Of a stretch of DNA of 64,000 nucleotides, positions 1 to 11,216 are shown one piece after another (position 1 is the first letter of the stretch; every line of letters begins with the position of its first letter). The notes below the pieces were generated by a model. It had not been told where the DNA came from and did no database searches. It worked only from the letters and a program-made list of their open reading frames with translations. Source of the stretch: Silene conica (lineage: Eukaryota; Streptophyta; Magnoliopsida; Caryophyllales; Caryophyllaceae); NCBI GenBank assembly GCA_029255685.2, contig CM055311.2, forward strand, positions 16,576,952 to 16,640,951. Reading direction: 5' to 3'. Made by a program: the position numbers and the translations under genes.

Positions 1-582
1 ACCCGCCACCACCGCGTCACTAGCCGCTGCCACCGCCGCCACTTGCACCTTCATTTATCGAATTAAAGGTTTGTTGTTCCTTTTAGTTTAATTTCAGTTT
101 TTAATTTTATTTTTGTTTTGTTTTGTCGATTTAGTAATGTAGTAGCCAATTAGGATCGTCTTAGCTTATTAGGTTGTAGTAGCCAATTATGATGTTAACT
201 AGATAAATTGGGGGTTAGGGTTTATATGAAATTGGGGGTTAGGGTTTATATGTCGATTAAGACGAGTTTTTTTGCCTTATTAATGTTGTTATGCTTATAA
301 TTGTTAGTTAATTATGTCAAATTAGATATTAGGGTTTATAAAAATTGGCGATTTTTTGATAAGTTATTATTTGGGGTGTGTAAATTATGGTTGTTTAAGT
401 TAATTAGTGTGTAAATATAAATCGCCTTAGTTTATTAGGTTGTAAATAATGGAGATTTTTGATGTTAGTGTTTATAAATAATGAAGATTTTTGATAAGTT
501 GTTATTATCCTATATATGATTAAGGTTGTTGTTTAAGTCATGATTGTTGAAAGTTAATTTATGAATTTATGTTTAGATTAAA
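1..582. other. CACTA 5' non-coding stretch
   Basis: No coding region is visible here. The first 50 bases are a GC-rich proline-codon-like stretch (repeats of CCGCCACC) that could be the end of an upstream exon. The rest is T-rich and looks like an intron or leader, with short repeated phrases such as TTAGGGTTTATA at about 215, 235 and 320. It precedes the first transposase ATG at 583. Confidence 0.4.
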
Positions 583-3500
583 ATGAAGAGATTGGAACGT
601 TCATGGATGTATGATGGAAGGGTTGGTATTAAGAAGAAACGTCCTAATGCTAGGTTTATAGAGGGTGTTGCTGAGTTTATTGAATTTGCTAAGCAACAAG
701 ATGAATATAACTCGGTAGAAAATCAACTTAGGTGTCCTTGTAACAAATGTAAAAACATGAAATACGCAATTGTCCTTGAGGTACAAGAACATCTCTACAC
801 AAACGGGTTTTGTCCAAATTATTATAATTGGATTTCTCATGGGGAAGTATATTCTCCAATTAACGAACAACCTCACATCCAACCTCACATCCAACATCTT
901 GATGAGAGCCCATATAGAGATATGATTGTTGATGCGTTGGAGTACAATGTTCTCAATGATGATGACCGTCGAGGTATGAATGAAGAACAACCTCCAAATC
1001 CCCAAGCAAAGGCATTTTTTGACATGTTAAAAGCTGCGGAACAACCTTTATACGAAGGGAGCAAAATGTTATTATTACAAGCGGCCTCTAGGATAGTAAC
1101 CTTGAAGTGTGAGAATAATATGTCATTTAATGCCGTTGATGGTATTGCTTCTCTGCTTGAGGATGCTATCCCCGAAGATAATGTCATGACTCGAAGTTTC
1201 TACAATAAAAAAAATTAGTTAAAGGACTCCAGTTACCGCATCAAAAGATTGATGCATGTCCCGAAGGATGTATGCTCTTTTGGAAAGATGATGCGTTGCT
1301 TGACAAGTGCAAAAAATGTGGAAGGGATAAATTTCAGACAAGTGATGGAGAAGTTGTTTTGAAACCTAAAAAAGGCAACAAGAGTAATAGAAGGGGTCAA
1401 AAGTGTAAGAAACCAATAGCAGAGAACCAATTAATTTACCTTCCTCTTTCCCCAAGACTTCAAAGAATTTATTCTACCAAAAAAATTTCCGAACACATGA
1501 CATGGCACAAAGAAAATCCGCGTACTCCGGGTAAGATGTGTCATCCAAGTGACGGGGAAGAATGGAAACGTTTTCATCAGATGTATCCTGAATTTGCCGC
1601 GGAACCCCGGAATGTGCGACTTGGCTTGTGTACGGATGGATTTAGTCCTTTTACCCAATTTGGTAAGAAATACTCTTGTTGGCCCGTAATGGTCACACCA
1701 TACAACTTACCCCCTTGGTTATGTATGAAAAGGGAATCTATTTTCTTGTCTCTCATTATTCCCGGGCCGAAAAATCCGAAAGGGCATTTGGATGTTTATT
1801 TACAACCATTAGTGGAAGAATTGAGACAATTGTGGAAAGTTGGGGTGGAAACATATGACGTTTTCAGAAAGAAAAATTTTCAACTTAGAGCTTCACTTTT
1901 GTGGACAATAAACGATTTTCCCGCATATGGTATGCTATCCGGTTGGGCTACTGCGGGACAGAAAGCATGTCCTCATTGCATGGGTGAAAGTAAAGCTTTT
2001 TGGCTTCCAAATTGCAAGAAAATGAGTTGGTTTGATTGTCACAGATGCTTCTTACCAGAAGGTAATCTTCTAAGGAGCAACAAAAAAGCTTTCAAAAAAG
2101 GTAAACAAGTACTTGATGATGCTCCAGTTCATCTTCGGGGTGATGCGTTGTGGGAGTTGGTACGTGATTTGCCATCTTCTATTGATGGTACCGATGAAGA
2201 GTTTAAAGAGCTGAAAAAGAAGAAGAATGGTTGGTATAAAAGAAGCATTTTTTGGGACCTTCCATATTGGAAAACTATGCTAATCAGACACAATTTGGAT
2301 GTAATGCACATAGAGAAGAACTTTTTTGAGCAACTCATTGACATGATCATGGATGTTGAAGGCGAAACATGTGAAACTGTTGCTTTTAGAAAAGACATAA
2401 AGACATTTTGTGATCGTCCCAAATTACACATTCGCAAAGATGGATCCAAGCCAAAAGCCATTTACACTCTGGACAAAGCTCAAAAGAAGGTATTATGTGA
2501 GTGGTTAAGGAAGTTGAAGTTTCCTGATGGATATGCTTCAGATTTTCGTCGTTGTGTTGATCTCAAGAAGCTCAAGCTACAAGGCTTGAAAAGTCATGAT
2601 TGTCATGTATTCATGGAGCGACTGTTACCCATTGCTTTGAAACATCTCCTCCCAACTACTGTGTAGAATGCAATTGTTGAGATTAGTCAATTTTTCCGAG
2701 ATTTATGTTCCTCCTCAATATGTGTTGATGACATGATTCGTCTCGAAGATCAAATACCACAAATACTATGTAAGCTTGAGATGATCTTTCCTCCTTCATT
2801 TTTCAACTCTATGGAGCATTTACCTGTCCATTTGCCCTACGAAGCCAAAGTTGGAGGACCCGTTCAATATAGATAGATGTATCCATTTGAAAGGTAATAA
2901 CAGAAAGATTCGTTACTATTTTATTTTAGAATATTAAATTAAAAATCTATATTATCATTAAACATTGATCTAATAAATGTGTAGGTTTCTTAATCATGTG
3001 AAGAAAAAGATTGGTAACAAAGCTAAGGTAGAAGGTTCTATATGTAATGCCTATTTAACAGAAGAGATTGCAAATTTTTGTTCTCTCTACTTTGAAAAGC
3101 ATATAGAAACCAAAGCACGAAACTTGAATGTTGATAAAGCAGATGAAGTTGATTCAAGTTTACCCGAGTTTTTTCAAACTCAAGATGATGAAGGTTGTTC
3201 ATCAAAAGGTGGAACGAGATATTTGGACGACAAGGAATACAATCGTGCTCACTTATACGTTCTATCAAATTGTGAGATCTTAGAGCCATATGAAGCAAAA
3301 TTCGTGACTGATTTCAGTAAGGAACATCCTAGTGTGAGTAAGGATGATGTTTGGGACAAACATGAGGATAAGTTTTTGATAAGGAGTTTGGCCTTCGGTC
3401 CTTCACGCTTGGTTATGACGTGGAACCGATATTCAGTTAATGGATTTAATTTCCACACATTCGACCACGGTAAGGGTAAGGCTAGATGCAACTATGGTGT

Positions 3501-4098
3501 TACTATTTCTTCTACTGATGACCATGAGTATTATGGTATTGTAGAGGACATCTTTGAGATGTCTTATAATGGTCGTGATCGTGCTTACAAAACTACCTTA
3601 TTCAAGATTGAATGGAAGGATAATTCCTCGGCTGGAATGAGAGTACATGAATGTTACAAGCTTGTGGAAGTGAATAGTACCCGAACATACTCTAAGTATG
3701 ATCCATTTATACTAACACATCAGGCTCAACAAGTGTATTTCGCTTCCTATCCAAGCACGACAAATGATAGAAATAGTAAGGCATGGTGGGCAGTCATTAA
3801 GACAAAGGCACGATCAAAAGTTGATACCACATTTTTTCAAGAATAAATAGTATCAAATGGTACAATTTTGCCTCCAACAGACGGAATCATTGACCAAAAT
3901 GAGAATGAACAGTTTGAAGACTTGGAAGAGGAGGAGGATGTTGAGATTAATAATTTTGATGAGTTGGTTGAAGGATGGGAGAAATTAGATGAAGTGAGAG
4001 CTGAGGATGAGGACGAGGATGAGGATGAGGACGAGGACGAGGATGATGAGGATAATGAGGATGATGTTGATCATGAGGATGATGAAGCTGATGATTAA
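583..4098 (+). pseudogene. CACTA transposase (tnp2 type), broken
   Basis: This was the TnpD-like transposase that cuts and moves CACTA elements. Frame 583-1218 carries the transposase-associated N-terminal domain, with SWMYDGR near residue 7 and a CPCNKCKN zinc-type motif near residue 52. Frame 1272-2666 carries the tnp2 catalytic domain, including the tract CPHCMGESKAFWL and the conserved HNLDVMHIEKNFFE. Downstream are a DUF4218-like stretch (about 2560-2890), a short intron (about 2894 to 2984, GTAATA to GTAG) and a DUF4216-like domain (about 3400-3660). An acidic Asp/Glu tail ends at 4098. Breaks: a one-base slip in the A-run near 1206-1214 and in-frame stops at 2664 (TAG), 2874 (TAG) and 3844 (TAA). 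Splicing cannot remove all of these, so the gene is dead. Confidence 0.9.
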
Positions 4099-4238
4099 TT
4101 TGGTATAGTACTCTAGTCCAAATTTGTTATTATTGTTCATATTTGTATTTGGTCATGTTATTATTGTTCATATTTGTATTAATCATTTATTTTATGTTTG
4201 ATTTGTAAGTATTAATACTTTTATTTATATGATTGTAG

Positions 4239-5799
4239 ATGGCAGGAGGTAGAGGAAGACATCGAGGCGGGCACAGTCGTCAGCAGGAGTTGGTTCAGAG
4301 CGAATCTGAGGAGGACACACGTGTACAGATTCAGTACACACAGGATCGCAGGAAGATACTTGATCCAGCAGGATTTTGGTAAGTTTTATTAAATTGTAAT
4401 TATTCATTTTATTAGTAATAAATGGTTAGTTATTATAAGTTACAATTTATATATGTTTCAGGTTTAATCATTAGACCGTTGTTCGAGGTGTAACCAACAG
4501 CACAAAGACATCTTTGTTAGGTCCTGTGCCCCTTAATTGGACAGAAGCTAGTGAAGCTCAAAAAGAAGCCTGGTTTAATAATTTTCGGGTAACCAAAATC
4601 CTTTTTATTAATTACTTATTTTACTCACTGTTTTAGTTTTTCAACTAATACTTAATGTTATATTTTTGCAGCTACATTTTTACTGACCGCCTGAATTAGA
4701 GTCTACTGTTAATAGGAGGTACCGCGATGTTGGAGCATCTAGATACAAAGACAATATATATAAGATTGGTAAAAGGGGAAAGGCCTCACATCTTAAAGGT
4801 ATATCTATACAATTACCTTTATTTGTCAATTGTATTGATTAAAGGAATAAAATTTCACTAATAACGACATAATTTATCATTGTTGTAGGTGAGGCGCTTG
4901 AGGGTCTTCTAAATCGGTGTGATACCCCAGAGTTTCGAGCCAGATCAGCACAGAAGGCCATGAACAAAAGGGGAGGCAAGAAGGATGGAATGGCTGAGCC
5001 TACCCATCATGCTGGTTCACGGTCATTTTTGGACATACTTTTTGGTGTAAGTTTTCATATTAACACTTATTTATTTAGCTCGTTTATTTGAATATTGGTA
5101 ATAATAATGTCACTAAGCAAACATTGAATTTTGTTCGTGTATGTAGATGAACAAGAAGAAGAAGAATAAAAAGAAGTCAGCTGATCAGTCAGCTGATCAA
5201 CCAGATGATCAGTTGACTGAAGATCCTCTTGCGACGGTCCCGGAACTGTTCCTTGGCACACATTCCAGGGTGAACGCTGATAATGAGAGAATTTGGATTA
5301 AGCCAAAAGACAAAGCTTTATATGTAAGATTTTTTACTTAAGATAGTTTTGAATTGTTAACTAATGATATTTATGTTAACTAATGATGGTAATTTTTTGT
5401 CAACTAATGTAGGAAGCATTCGAGGCTGAAAAAGAGGAACATCCCGAAGTACCAGATAATGAGATTTGGTTTAATTTGGTCAAGGGATACAAGAAGGGAA
5501 ATGTCTACGGCACCGGAAAGGCCCATGGTGTCTTCTTCAAACAACCGGCAAGAAGATCCTCATATGAGCCTCGACAAACATATGAGCCGGCTCTTGTGAG
5601 TCAACTACAGACTCAACTCGCTGAAGAAAGAAGAGTGAATTCAGAACGAGATGAGCAGTTTCGGTTGATGAAGGAGCGCATGGAGGCCATGGAGAACTTT
5701 TTCTCAACATGCAACCCCGGTCCACAATCACGGTATGACCCCAACGATCCTCATGGTAAGGGTGGTGGTAGTGGAGCCGGCATGGGATTTGTAGCTTAG
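4239..5799 (+). pseudogene. CACTA second gene (Transposase_24 / TnpA-like), broken
   Basis: Six exons with GT-AG boundaries can be read: 4239-4378, 4462-4588, 4672-4798, 4889-5046, 5147-5323 and 5413-5799. They total 1116 bases in one consistent phase, about 371 codons. An AG acceptor stands directly before the ATG at 4239, so a leader intron is likely. The N-terminus is Gly/Arg/His-rich and the middle has a lysine run (KKKKNKKK). The conserved block LFLGTHSRV lies in exon 5, and a coiled coil rich in Glu and Arg in exon 6 ends with a Gly-rich tail. Family knowledge: such proteins in CACTA elements bind the subterminal repeats. Stops inside exon 2 (TAG, about 4472) and exon 3 (TGA, about 4684) mark it as a pseudogene. 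Confidence 0.8.
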
Positions 5800-6104
5800 G
5801 TTGTTCGATAACTTTTAGTTAGTTTAGCTTGAACTTGGATAATGTAGTTGGTTTAGCTTAAGGTTGGATAATGAACTTGGATAATGTAGTTGGTTTAGCT
5901 TGAAGTTGGTTAATGTTTCGTCAGTTTAGCTTGTAGTTGGATAATGTTCTCATTTTTTAATAAATGAGAATTTGGTGTTTCAAAAGGTGCGGTTCGCGCA
6001 AATGGGTTGCAATTTTCTGTTTGCAGGTTTTCATTGCCTATTGGGATGAATAAATACGAGATTTGGCTAGATCAAAACGAAAATGACATGAAAATTACCA
6101 GCCA
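5800..6104. other. CACTA 3' untranslated stretch
   Basis: Downstream of the second gene the sequence repeats short phrases of the type TTTAGCTTGAAGTTGGATAATG four or five times (about 5820-5950), apparently a small degenerate tandem array. No gene is seen. It leads into the subterminal repeats. Confidence 0.5.
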
Positions 6105-6480
6105 ATTCGGCGACTGAAATAGTGGTTTTGGCGACTGCAGTCAGTCGCCAAAACTGGAAAAGCTACTGGAAAAAAATGAAATTGGCGACTGAATAAACCA
6201 ATTTGGCGACCGCCCTTCAGTCGTCAAATTGACGACTACCACATACCTACAGTCGCCAAATTGGCGACTACTAGTCCTCTCAGTCGCCAATTTGGCTACT
6301 ACATAATCAGTCGCCAGTTTCCTTAATTTGGCGACTGAAATCACAGTCGTCAAATTTGGCGACTGACAACAGTCGCCAATTTTTTTTTGGCGACTAGGGC
6401 TTGCGACAGAACTTTGGCGACTGATGTTAGTCGCCAAATTATATTTGGCGACTGTCTTCAGTCGCCAAATTCAGTCGCCT
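6105..6480. repeat. CACTA subterminal repeats (TTTGGCGACTG)
   Basis: The motif TTGGCGACTG and its inverse CAGTCGCCAA occur roughly twenty times within 375 bases, in both orientations and often back to back. In En/Spm-type elements such subterminal motifs bind the TnpA-type protein and bring the two ends together. The dense inverted arrangement would also fold into hairpins when transcribed. Confidence 0.9.
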
Positions 6481-6490
6481 GTTTTATGTA

Positions 6491-6501
6491 TTCTTGTAGT
6501 G
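6491..6501 (-). repeat. CACTA right terminal inverted repeat
   Basis: TTCTTGTAGTG, the inverse of CACTACAAGAA, marks the exact right end of the transposon. The following TAG is the expected 3-bp target duplication. Confidence 0.9.
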
Positions 6502-6598
6502 TAGGTCCCCAGATGCGGCATCTTGGTCCTTATGGTCAACTACAAAGAGATATACGTCGTTTCCCTTGCGAAATTCCTTCAAATACACCATGGTAGTC
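6502..6598 (-). pseudogene. Possible host exon cut by the CACTA insertion
   Basis: On the minus strand a TGCAG acceptor ends at 6599. It is followed by about 32 open codons containing MVYLKEFRKGNDVYLFVVDH, running to the CACTA junction at 6502. The even amino-acid composition and the splice site suggest a true exon of a host gene whose downstream part was separated by the transposon. I do not recognise the family. The minisatellite to its right would then be intronic. It could also be chance, since the tract is short. Confidence 0.35.
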
Positions 6599-6690
6599 CT
6601 GCAACAACATAAAAAAAAAAGGTGAATATGAATAAGCACGAAGAGTACAAGAGCATCCTTTCACTAGAAGTGCGTTCGTCCTGCAAATAT

Positions 6691-7130
6691 CCTCCTTGTC
6701 GCGATGACCCGGATGGGTTCACCCTGACATAACATCCTCCTTGTCGCGATGACCCGAATGGGTTCACCCTGACATAATATTCTCCTCGTCGCGATGACCC
6801 GGATGGGTTCACCCTGACATAATATCCTCCTTGTCGCGATGACCTGGATGGATTCACCCTGACATAATATCCTCCTTGTCGCGATGACCCGGATGGGTTC
6901 ACCCTGACTGACATAACATCCTCCTTGTCGCGATGACCCAGATGGGTTCACCCTGACATAATATTCTCCTTGTCGCGATGACCCGGATGGGTTCACCCTG
7001 ACATAATATCCTCCTTGTCGTGATGACGCGGATGGGTTCACCCTGACATAATATCCTCCTTGTCGCGATGACTCGGATGGGTTCACCCTGACACGATAAT
7101 TCAAACGGATTCTCCTTATCGCGATAATCC
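6691..7130. repeat. 45-bp minisatellite, nine copies
   Basis: Unit starts are visible at 6691, 6736, 6781, 6826, 6871, 6920, 6965, 7010 and 7055, with a degenerate tenth from about 7100. The period is exactly 45 except for one unit with a 4-base insertion (CTGA, about 6909). The core is CTTGTCGCGATGACCCGG followed by ATGGGTTCACCCTGACATAA. Because 45 is a multiple of three, long repetitive open frames arise by accident on the minus strand. Confidence 0.95.
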
Positions 7131-8186
7131 ATCCTCAAGTAATCGTAGACCTGTATTCAAAACAATCCTTCCAACGAATAAGCATACAAAGCAAATGGGA
7201 AGGGGGCTCATTAATACGTGTATATTAGGTATATAAGCTTCTACAAAATACCTTTCACGTAGTTGAGGAAGTAAGCTACGCCAAATGCTCAATGACCTAT
7301 ACAAAAGTGGAAAGCACAATATTAGAATACGGAAATAAGCAAACTCATTCTTTTGTTGTAAGCATTACATAGGTTTAATTAGTTAGCCTTAATTTGAAGC
7401 CAAAGTTTGATGTCATAGTTCATATTTGACCAAAAGTCGGATAAAACTTAGAGTTTGCGGTATTGGTAAATTCAACAAGCCATTCAATACCAAGTCAAAT
7501 CTTTAAGTTACGAAGCTACATTCGTGGGTCATATTCGAAGGCAAGAAATAATGACAAGAAGAGAATTGAACTCGTCATCAGACCAACACATGTTATATTA
7601 CAAGTACATGCTAAGATATAATCATCTAATGGAGAAAGTAACGGGTTAATCAAGTTCTCTTATATTACAATGATGCTGCTGAAACAAAAAAAAGAAAAGA
7701 AAAAGGAGCAGAATTCTACGTTTGAACTGTTAATCGAATGCGTCAGATGTGAAGTAATGCACAAATTGTTTCTACATCATTGAAATAAGCGTGAAGCAGC
7801 AAAATTGTTCAAAGGATGCTAACTTCAGCTTTGAAAACAATAAAAATGGAAAAGGGAGGAAGGAGATGAACATACATACCCCTTATCGTTGCCGTATAGA
7901 TCCCGGAATCGTATTGCAATACGAAGGATGTGTGTTTTTCGTTACGATGGTTAATCTCGAATCAGAAACATGAATAACGTTGTTTATCGAGGTCTGCGAG
8001 CATAATAAAGATGAAGATGTGTAACCCCTTTATATAGCTTTCGGAGGGCTGTGTCATTGTATGTAACCCTACTCAAAAAAAAAAAAAAAAAGTTGCCAAT
8101 GAAATTTGGAAAGCAGCGGAATTCGGAAACCACGTAATAAGGAAACCTCATATGATTATGTTCAAAAGTCAAATTATTATGGTTAC
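7131..8186. other. No gene recognised; AT-rich spacer
   Basis: No convincing coding region, RNA gene or complete transposon is seen. On the minus strand a 26-codon open tract around 7870-7960 ends near a GTATGT donor-like site and might be a 5' exon of the possible gene cut at 6502, but support is weak. A run of 18 A lies near 8074. Confidence 0.4.
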
Positions 8187-8212
8187 TAAGGCCCTGTTCT
8201 TGCTGGCTTATT

Positions 8213-8347
8213 TTCAGCTCGTTTCAGTTCAGCTCAGCTCTATTCAGTTCAGTTCAGTTCAGCTCAGCTCCATTCAGTTCAGTTCAGTTCAGTTCAGTTC
8301 AGTTCAGTTCAGCTCAGCTCCATTCAATTCAGCTCGACTTTATTAAG
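8213..8347. repeat. Harbinger left subterminal array (CAGTT/CAGCT)
   Basis: About 25 tandem pentamers of TTCAG, CTCAG and ATTCAG type follow the left terminus. The mirror array at the right end is in inverse orientation, so the two form an extended imperfect terminal inverted repeat. Confidence 0.9.
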
Positions 8348-8386
8348 TTCAGCCCACATTATTATTATTATTATTATTAGCATTAG

Positions 8387-8882
8387 TGTTTTGGTAAAAT
8401 TTCTACCGAGTTGAATTACTGTGATGCTGGTCAAAGTGCCAACCAATATGAAGATTTGTGTAGAAAACGAATCTGAAAATAAAATAACGACGCAAGAAGT
8501 TTTTGGTGACGCGGAAAAACCCAATGAGGGAAACAACCGCGGGGGGAACGAAATCCCACCAATATTTTTACTATGATCGAGGATATTCACCGTTTGAGGT
8601 GGAGTACAAGTGTTTGCGTAAGTAATCCAGTTACAACGTATGCATGAATGAATTAAAAATGCCCTAGCTTCTTCTTTTATAGCTGTAGACTTTTGCTCAA
8701 CCGATTCTGCTCTGGGCCTGGGATGTAGGAGTGAATATAGGAGAATATTCCTTTAGGGTTTGACTTGTTCTCATGCTCCAACGTCTCTCTTTTTGTTTCG
8801 TATGATCTGCGCTGGTGATGGGCTTCCGGTGCTTTACCTTTCTTTTGGGCCCAGTGCTGGCAACGCAAATTTGCGCTAAACA
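8387..8882 (-). repeat. Gypsy 3' LTR
   Basis: This LTR starts TGTTTTGGTAAAATTTC and ends GCGCTAAACA, preceded by target duplication ATTAG. It matches 35429-35924 apart from about eight scattered differences. The purine tract on its internal side (minus AACTTGGGGGAAAT, 8883-8896) is the polypurine primer for plus-strand synthesis. Confidence 0.93.
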
Positions 8883-9130
8883 ATTTCCCCCAAGTTTCAG
8901 CCTATTTTGGCCTCAATTGCGCTGGAATTTTCCTCTGCCTTTGAGTGTGCTTCTGGAATTTATTGAGGTAGTTGGATGGTTCATGCAACTGCTCACAGCC
9001 GCCCTACCTATCCCACTTGTCCCACTTGTCCCATTACCTCATTAACCGCCTGTCCCCTCGTCATTTACTTTTTAACTCTTCACCTTTCGAATTTGAATTT
9101 TCTTTTCAAATTCCAACCACTTGCTCCCTT

Positions 9131-9138
9131 TATAAATA
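9131..9138 (+). promoter_or_regulatory. TATA box of the antisense gene
   Basis: TATAAATA in a pyrimidine-rich setting stands about 135 bases before the ATG at 9267 and points opposite to gag-pol. The leader between them is CT-rich, as is common near plant transcription starts. Confidence 0.55.
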
Positions 9139-9266
9139 CCCCTTTTTAACCGTGCACTTTCACTTTTACCATCTTCAAAATTCACTTTCTTTCACTTGCT
9201 TTCTTGCTCTTTCTTGCTCTTCTTTTCGCAGTAAAATCTTTTTACCACAACCTTCAAAATTTCATA

Positions 9267-9898
9267 ATGTCTGCTCCTTGCTCCTCTACTGCTACTCCTA
9301 CTGGCTGTTCATCTGGGTCCTCCCCTGCGCTGGGAGTCTATTCTGGGCCCTTTCCATCGCAGAAGCTGCTGGCTCCTAGGCATCTCTGCGATTCTGCCTT
9401 TGACGAGTCCCATAACGCTCTCATCAAGGTCAGGTTTGGCTTCCCAGATGGTGTTGTCTACCATCACCTCCCTCTTGCCGGCGAAAAGGCCGATTTTGCG
9501 AGGGAGGGATGGACCTGCTTTTACGAGTATCCCTTCCGCCTGGGCTTGAGGTTTCCTTTTTCCCGATTTAATTATTGACTTCTTAAAATTAACCAAATTG
9601 GCCATGTGCCAAGTTGCCCCTCATGCATGGCGTATTCTGCTTAGTATATGTGCTCTGAACCGGGAGCGTGGCTTGAACATTGGGCTGGCGGATCTGGGCC
9701 AGTGGTTTAACCACGTTCTTTGGGCTATTCCCAGTGTACAATTCGTGGTCATGATAATATGCCCTCTGTTATCGTCTTTCCCACTACTCCGGATGACAGT
9801 AAATGGTTCACCCGTTTCATCTTTGTCAAGATTGACACGTTGCCTTCCTCTCCAGACTACATTTTTTCAGCGTGGCAGCCGATTGAAGGTATGGTTTC
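9267..9898 (+). pseudogene. Antisense additional ORF of the Gypsy element, first exon (PF04195-like)
   Basis: This is the 5' part of a gene running against gag-pol. It starts MSAPCSS at 9267 and contains the block GWTCFYEYPFRLGLRFPFS, followed after a frameshift near 9560-9600 by APHAWRILLSICALNRERG. A third frame then gives DDSKWFTRFIFVKIDTLPSS. This order matches the plant family annotated as putative gypsy-type transposon protein (Transposase_28, PF04195), known as an extra antisense ORF in Tat-type retrotransposons. The exon ends at a GAAG|GTATGG donor at 9898. The next exons lie beyond the Copia array, from 27394. The function is unknown. At least two frame changes make this copy non-functional. 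Confidence 0.75.
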
Positions 9899-9917
9899 TA
9901 CTCTGGGTTTATTTCCC
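9727..9917 (+). repeat. 191-bp host duplication, left copy
   Basis: This piece of the antisense gene (ATTCCCAGTG to GGTTTATTTCCC) is repeated at 27146-27336 with one mismatch seen (TTTCAGCG against TTTCTGCG). It ends exactly where the Copia LTR begins. Confidence 0.93.
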
Positions 9918-11216
9918 TGTTGGAAACTAGGTTCCTTATTTTATACTCAAATCTAATATGAGTTTTGTTTCTTTAAGTTTAGGTCATAAAACTTAAATGG
10001 ATCTTATGCATGCAAGATGATATCATAAGATGTGATAGTCCTTACATTGGTTTTAGAAGGTTTATACTCAATAATCACCTATTATATGAGTCTTCAAACC
10101 ACCGAAATACCCTTAAACGATCTAAGAAAAATCGTCTCCAAAAGATGCGTATCAAGGACCCGATCTCAAACTAATACTAATTTTGTTACTAGAAAATTAG
10201 TATAAGTATACTAGAAATAATAATAATAATATTACTCTTAATATTATTAGTATAGGAAATAATTATTTCCTTAGTAAAAACTATTTTACTTAGAAATATA
10301 TTGAGAATGATGTTGTGGTGTTGTGTTAGTGTAAGAATGAATAAGCTACCAACACCACCCTTAAGCTTGTAGTGAGTATTATAGTGCAATATATAGAGCA
10401 AAATATGCTCACAAGTGATAGCATATGGCCGGCCAAGCAAGCCATCCAAGGCCAATGCATGCTCCACTTTTACTTACACAAAAGGGTGAAATATTCCTTA
10501 CAAGATGCTTTATGTGTAAGACACATAATCACTTTGTTCATTCTTGCACACAAACATCATACACACATACACATTACACGGTTGAAATGGGGCACCAAAT
10601 GGACCCATTTTATCTTTGTCAATTGTGTTAATTTGTAACATGTCACACATGTCTCATAACACATGACCCTATTTGTTAATTGTGCAATTTTAACTATTAA
10701 AATTCATAATTTACAAATTTTATTACATTTAAATAAATACACCAATAATTCGAAATTATTTTTTTTTTGTACAAAATGTAATGTCATAATTTAATTACAA
10801 CTCTTTGTAATTTTATGATCAACCGTGTTCATTCTCAATTTAATCGTTTCCTAAACGAATAAATAAAACCGAGTAATAAAATAATTTTATTACTTTGACT
10901 TTAATTATTATTATAATCCCATTATAAAAATATTCGTCATATAAAATTATTTCCAAAATTTCCAGTTATTAATTAATTTGTATCCAATACAATATTAATT
11001 AATTATTCCATTGAGACGGAATTCCCTAAAGATATGACCTTAAGGGATCAACTGATCACCACCATCATATGACGATAATGTCAAACTCTAGACAGCCAAT
11101 CATTATCGATAAATGTTGATCAGTTGACTTTAAAAGAGTAACACTCCCAGTTGTGTTTCATTCAAATGAGTTTTAATTATGTCAACACACTATTGTCGAG
11201 GACACTTCCTCCAACA
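9918..11216 (-). repeat. Copia LTR 1 (left)
   Basis: This LTR starts TGTTGGAAACTAGG and ends CCTCCAACA, about 1299 bases. It differs from the other two LTRs at many places, for example around 10300-10560. The inner flank on the minus strand, AAGTGGGAGAT, is the polypurine tract. Confidence 0.92.

Larger units (their letters stand above)
1..6501 (+). mobile_element. CACTA (En/Spm) DNA transposon, right part
   Basis: This is the right-hand part of a CACTA transposon whose left end lies before the window. Three things show it: a decayed tnp2-type transposase gene (583-4098), a second Transposase_24-type gene (4239-5799), and a right end with many inverted short repeats (6105-6480) closed by TTCTTGTAGTG at 6491-6501, the reverse complement of the classic CACTACAAGAA terminus. 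The next three bases, TAG (6502-6504), would be the 3-bp target duplication, but the partner copy is outside the window. Both genes carry stops, so the copy is not autonomous. Confidence 0.93.

Noticed and set aside
3868..4098. Separate small acidic protein gene
   Set aside because: The Asp/Glu-rich frame continues the CACTA transposase after a premature stop and is its usual C-terminal tail.
6579..7138. Open frames encoding Gly/Ser/Arg-rich 15-residue repeats
   Set aside because: They come only from the 45-bp minisatellite, whose period is divisible by three. All three minus frames are open.
8152..8346. Ser/Gln/Phe-rich open frame
   Set aside because: Translation of the CAGTT/CAGCT subterminal array of the Harbinger element.
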